Shown here piece by piece: positions 58,139 to 64,000 of a stretch of DNA of 64,000 nt. Position 1 is the stretch's first letter, and every line of letters starts with the position of its first letter. A program made the position numbers and the translations under genes. Origin of the DNA: Istiophorus platypterus (taxonomy: Eukaryota; Chordata; Actinopteri; Istiophoriformes; Istiophoridae); contig CM029124.1 in NCBI GenBank assembly GCA_016859345.1, positions 12,922,480 to 12,986,479 on the forward strand, given 5' to 3'. The notes under the pieces were generated by a model, which did no database searches, was not told the origin of the DNA, and saw only the letters and a program-made list of their open reading frames with translations.

Positions 58139-61100
58139 AAATTACACACACAGAGTCAATCCGGTACTGTAATCCCATTGGCTGAGCTACCACTTCCTCC
58201 AGCTGATCTTGATAAAAGGTGGGGGAGGGACAAACTGTTGTTGAATCATTCATGAGGTGGAGGTGGTGTCCTTTAAATAAACTCCCTCTGCTCTGCACAC
58301 TAAGCTTAACCTTAAAGTACCCTTCCTAGCCCTGCTTAAGCCTGTCCTGCAACCACTATACAACACAACACACGTGCGCAGATACGCATGCATACTTAAA
58401 CACAAATCCACACATGCATGTGAACTGATGCGTGCGCACGCATGTGTTCATGCACGCACGCACGCACACACGCACACAGCCACCCCTCCCTCTAAATCTC
58501 TGACTGATTCAGGACAAAGAGCCAGCCACCAAACCTCTTCTAACCCACTATCATCGTCCACCAATCAGAGAGACCAATACTGTGGGCTCCACCAATCCCC
58601 AGCGGGCACTGAGGGATGTGAGGTGGAGCAGAGGTGACAGGGGGTAATTCATTACACACATCCTCACAGCTGTATTCAAGGGCAAAGCCACAGTACAGCA
58701 TAATCACACCAATACTGGGCAATAATAGTCCATCACAGGCTGAGCTCCACAAATAAACACACCAATAAAACATTTTAAAACCGCTATTATTCACTTACAA
58801 TAATGTGTGTTTTAAAAAAAAAAAAAAAAAAAAGTAATAAAAAGCAAGACTCAACAAATTTCTAAAGGATAGGAAAGCTGGTTGTTGAGGAGATTAACAA
58901 TTAATTACAGCCATATAAATAGACTTAAACTGGCTAAATACGCCAATACATGTAAACATTCCCTGGCTTGTCACCAGATTACAAAATGCACAGGCATGCG
59001 TAGAATCTCTTTAGCCCAACAAGGCTCAACTCTGGGTTGCTGTGGAGTATAAATTAATTCTGTGTAAAAATATTTATTTCACCAAATATCACAGTATCAA
59101 TCAGCCTTGAGGGCTAAACATTGATTTAAAAAAAAAAAAAAAAAAAAAAACTTTGCTGAAGGGAATTTTTTGGATCCATATCTTGGGTGCTCTAAGACCT
59201 CAGGGCCGAAATAAAGACTTTGCGGTGAAAGTTATTATTTACATTATACTTTTTGATGCAACTCTCTGTTCTTTAGTAACAATGGATGATCTGTTATGTT
59301 ACTGAGAAAATGCTTTTTTAATTACTTTTTCTGCTTAGCATGTTTGTTTAGGTCATTTAAATTAAAAAAATATATATCTTTTATGTCTGTGTGAAATGCT
59401 ATGTTCTGTTTTCAACAGCCAGGGCTACAGATAAACAGCAATTTGAATATTCATTTATGAGCATGTTTTCAAAGTAATGTTTTATTATTTGTAATCTAAA
59501 TCATCGCTTCAAATCTTCTCAGTTGTTGACTGATGACCCCTCATGCATGTGAGCAACTATGTGTACTGTCTGTATCCGGCATGTCTCATGCCCTGACAAA
59601 GGTCATTCTGACCAAAAGGTTAGATAATAATTTGATGCAAAGGAGATAAGTGTGTGAATATTCTTGTTTTTTCAACCAGGGCGGTGGTACTTTTAATAAT
59701 GTTGTTTTTGTTTTGGTTTTTTTTTACTGCTTTTCACAGTGACAGAAGAAGAATTTGATGAAGCACTGAGACTTCCTGTTCCCTGTCGACACACTGCAGC
59801 CAAACCAGTTCCTTTCCATTGGATAATGAGCTGAGTAGCACTTTACTTTTATTGAGGAAAACTGCTTAAACAGCTTTAGCCTCTGAATACAGTCTTACAT
59901 AAGGACCAGTGGCTGGCCCGATGGACTTTGGCCAGTTAACACAACAGAGATTTTCAATATTTAATGCAACAACAGCAGCATTTATCACTGTCTTTGCAGT
60001 AGGTTGATCTGAATTTCAGTGGTGGAGAGTAACTAACCACAGTTATATTTACATTTTGCTTGATTACTTACATTAGTTCATAAAACTAGTGTAAAACATA
60101 ATTAGAACATAAGATAGAGTTTATATATTTATTTTTAGGTTTAGTATATCAAACAGTTCAACTGAGCTCTGCCTCAACCAGCTACAACACTGAAATGGTG
60201 TCCAGTAATGCTAATCATTAATAATTACTAATTGAAGAAATTCTCCATAATTAGTTGTTTTACTTGTAAATCCTTTTATATGGATAATTTTTCTGCACTT
60301 TAAAATTAATTTGAATGTAGCACTTGTACTTGTACTAATGGATATAACGGATATATATTTCAGTATTGTTATTTTTTCCTAAATCTACAGTGTGTAACTG
60401 TCTTTTAAAATGTCTTTAATTGAAAAATGCTCCAAAACATACATTAATGTGGAGGGTTGCAGCTGATACAAAGACATTCCCTTGTCAAGTTTTTGAGCGG
60501 GCCACATCCTTCTAAACCAATAACAGAGAGGGTGATTCTGGTCTATTGCTGCTCTTGCACCGAGGCTAGATTCAAGACTAGTATCAGCTGCAGGAAGGTA
60601 TCACTGTACGTGACTTTCTGACTAGCAAGCTCCTAATCGCTGCATTATCCAATACAATGCTCTCATTTCCCAAAATTTAAAACACCTTAGGTATACCACT
60701 TATTAGATAATTACCATGTACTTTAACACAATACCAGTGACTGCACCTGAGACAGGGGCCAGTCATGAGTTAATGAAGGTAACTTATAGTCAAAACACTG
60801 ACTTTCATTATAACGCTGATGAAGGAACTGTATTCAGTGTGGATTGCTCTTGATTGCCAATTCCCAATCTGTTTAACAAGGTCAATGTCTAGTGGATCCC
60901 ATCTGTGAATCCTTACTTTACTCAAACCTCTTTGCAAAAAGTAAAAATTCTTTGTGGTTGGGTTTTGTTGAGTCTTGATTTTTATTACTTTATTTATTTA
61001 CTTTTTTTTTTTAACAAACATGCATTAGTGTAAGTGAATAACAGCTGTTTCAAAATGTTTTATTGGTGTGTTTATTAGTAAAAAAAATCTGGTATTTTAT

Positions 61101-64000
61101 CATCTTGTGTAATTCAATAGTAAATAATAAGCTTTTTAATATATATATAGATATATATACACACATATATATGCATATATATGGGAGCTTGTAGTCTGTA
61201 AATGAGCAGTGTGAGCTGGATCAATTCAACAGTTCAGTGATGAGGCAGCAACAGGCAAACAAAAGAGCTGCTGATTTTTGATTTGAGATTGTTTGTAAAA
61301 CTAGGCCCTGAATCCATTCAGAATGTTTTCTAAAAAGGTGGATATGATGCATCTGAATTACAGCACCAAACAACACAAGTCAATGTCTGCTTTAAGACAA
61401 AAGGATGTGATTAAGCCAATCGGCTTTAACTTCAGTTGAAGCAGATATAGTTCTCCGGTTGCAAACAGCCCCTTCATGTTAAAAAAAAAAAACAAAGGTG
61501 GTTTTTTTCAGGACAGCTTGACAGCCCCACAGCAGGGCTGTCTAATGTAAAGCTAAGGAAAAAGATAGGTTATAGAGACCAGCAGTTGGATTGATTATAG
61601 TACCTGTCAGAAAATATCAATCATAGCAAATCTAAAGTGTATAACAGCCTGATTGCTTTTAAGGCTGGAAAGCTGGGCTATACAAAGTCAGAGACATGAG
61701 AGGAGAAGAGGAGAAAATGTTGGGGAGTTGGATGAGTGGGTGAAGACAGATGTTTAAAATGTGAAGGGACAAAGAGAGACAGAAAGAGGAAAGAGAGCAC
61801 TCTGACAGTCTGATTTCTATTGAGGGAGAAACATGTCAGATATCCCACTGGGCGTGAAATTAAGCTGTAATAGCCTTTTCAGTTCATATTCAAATACATT
61901 CATGCATACTGATAACTACAACACTACAGCTTGTCTGCCTGCTGCACGTTTCAATCAAATCTACCGCAAATTAGGAGAGAAGGGAGAGAGACGGAAATGG
62001 AGAAGGGGAGAGATGATCCGTGAGAAAAATCAAAGACAAACTCTTCAGAAATAATTTCGAGTTACCTACGTGGGGATCCTTTACTACTTCTCTACTGTTA
62101 CTGCAGTGCTTTGATCCGGAGCTTTGCTTTTCATTTACATATCTCTGTGTAATGCAGTGGAGGATGGTTTCTGAGCCTCGTGAATTCATGCACATAATCT
62201 TCAGACCAAAATACGCAAGCACAAACATTAAGTGGGCCGTTACTGCGGCAGCACGACCATGGCACAATACCATCAATTCACGGTCACAAAATAGCAAGTG
62301 GCTGACTGTAGCAGCCTTATTGATTTGTAGCTCTCGTCGACAACCGCCATCGTCTTGCTCGGTATCTTGCCATCTTCTCAATTTTGACACCCAATGGAGC
62401 ATAAATATCTTGACCTGTGAAAGCTGATGGAGATTTGTGGAGAGGGTCTCCTGCCGTGAGCACACGTGACCATTAGCAGGGCCTTCAGGCAGAGGGTGGA
62501 ATAAACTTTAAAGTGCCCCCCCCCAGGAACCACACCTTCGAAAGGTTATTTCTGGCAATTCCATGAAGCTGGCAACAGGACTGTGGATTATTGCATGTAA
62601 TATAATATACGAAATTCAGCGTTTGGCATTCACACTAGTGGCAATCACAACACTGAGCTGCATATTTACAAGCCACTAGTTAACTGGTGAATGACAATGG
62701 TCATAACTGAAAAAGTTCTTCCCCAAAGTTGGCCAACCAAAAGACTGATAGAAAATAAGGGCAACACGATATAGTAAATCTAAAACAACTGACAAAGGCA
62801 AACAAAAGTTATCAACCCAAATGTCACTGATATGTACCAATTAATGCATGAAAAACCAGGGTAGGTTACCATCCAGGCAAAGTAGGCAACAGCCCTGGAA
62901 TCCCGGACACTGTGGGGCACTAAAAGCCTCATGTTCAGTGCATTATAACAACAGAATTTGATTAATTGCAAAACATGTTTGGGACCTTTCAATATTGAAA
63001 TTACAATTATCACTAAGGAAAGTCATCTGATTTTGTTTTCATGTTTTGACCTCCTGTCAAGGGTTTCCTTTGAAAAAAACTTTTTTTCTACTTTATATTG
63101 TGCTAAAAAAAAAAAAAAAGGTTTAATAATTCTATCTCAGTCTGACACAAATTAAGTTAATATTTCAGTTTAAGAGCACTGGAAACACTGGTTGCAATGG
63201 GAAGCTGGAGGCGACAGGATACGAGCACATTGCAGAGCAGTCCAACAGAAAAATGTTTACCCCGGGGTCCTTTAACAGGTGAATCTGGCAATGAAGAATA
63301 ATATGCATTAATTGTTCATTGTTAAAAAACAAACAACCAGATGTTTCATAAAAAGGGGTCTAAAAAAATCTCATCATCATTTAGCCTTTAACAAGTCTAA
63401 GCTGCAACTTTTACGTCAAACATGCTATAATTTTATTCACTGGAGTCTCAACCAATCTGTCCACTCTGATGAAAATGTGAACACAGTGTTCATCGCTGAG
63501 AGTGTAATCTGCAAACGTCAGTCATGATGCCGTGTTTTACACTGTCTCCTAGTGTTTCCCTGGCTGCGAACACCGGTACAGGGCAGAAAAAGCTCTGTAT
63601 CAGTAATGAGTGGCCGACTGTTATGGCCCAGAAAAGAACACGTTGTACTGAGAGGGAATATGGTGATAGACAGGGTCAAAATGTCTTTTTCAGGGCAGCA
63701 CTTGTGGAACAACACAACAGATTAAAAACTGCATGTGAACTGTAAAATCTGATACAGAAAACTAAATGAGCATAAGGACAGTAGTCACTAAAGTATCTAA
63801 TTCAAAGGAAAGTCCATGGTGCTAGGGATGTTTGAGCCAGAGTAGAATAATACACCCCCCCCCAACTCTTAGCTAGTTATTATTTAATAAACGGCTATAA
63901 AATTCAAAGTTACAAGCAGGTTTGGATCTCATCAGTATGTAATAAGAGCTTGTATGTCACGAGAAACACACACATCGTCCTATAGAGATGAGGTGCATGT

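Larger units (their letters stand above)
46411..64000 (-). other. march8 upstream intron / 5' region; no further exon recognised
   Basis: These 17.6 kb lie upstream of the first recognised march8 exon. The expected exon for the N-terminal 34 residues (human MSMPLHQ to EREEQ) was searched for on the minus strand and not found. The region is AT-rich with many microsatellites, short transposon ends and A-runs (58817-58834, 59128-59150). All ORFs are short and lack codon structure or familiar domains. Confidence 0.55.

Overview
The window is nuclear DNA of a bony fish, probably a spiny-rayed (acanthomorph) teleost. Genes are split into many exons with GT-AG introns. CA/GT, TA and GA microsatellites are abundant, the non-coding DNA is AT-rich, and short teleost-type transposon remnants are scattered through the introns. 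The exons assemble into four vertebrate genes. No prokaryotic gene, RNA gene or CRISPR array was seen.

Layout. (1) 1-2983, minus strand: the large first coding exon of a TET-family 5-methylcytosine dioxygenase (tet1), encoding a disordered N-terminus and the CXXC DNA-binding finger. The catalytic exons lie off the left edge. (2) 2984-5300: the head-to-head interval between tet1 and slc25a16, with two CpG-rich blocks, a long GGA array and a TA/CA palindrome. (3) 5.1-12.05 kb, plus strand: slc25a16, complete, nine coding exons, 320 aa, a mitochondrial inner-membrane carrier. (4) 15.95-21.43 kb, plus strand: alox5 (arachidonate 5-lipoxygenase), complete, 14 exons, 674 aa, all iron ligands present. 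(5) 25.3-46.4 kb, minus strand and tail-to-tail with alox5: march8 (marchf8), a RING-CH membrane E3 ubiquitin ligase. Five constitutive exons and one 942-bp in-frame cassette exon were found; the most N-terminal coding exon was not. (6) 46.4-64 kb: march8 intron or 5' region, mostly AT-rich with simple repeats and transposon fragments.

The genes do not form a functional pathway; this is a conserved-synteny block. In human, TET1/SLC25A16 and ALOX5/MARCHF8 are two separate neighbour pairs on chromosome 10 (recalled, not checked here). I see no convincing new biological system. The most informative observations are the march8 cassette exon, which re-creates the first zinc-binding cysteine of the RING-CH domain; alox5 differences at three known human regulatory sites; an alox5 intron made almost wholly of 5-bp repeats; and upstream ORFs plus a possible stop-containing exon in slc25a16.
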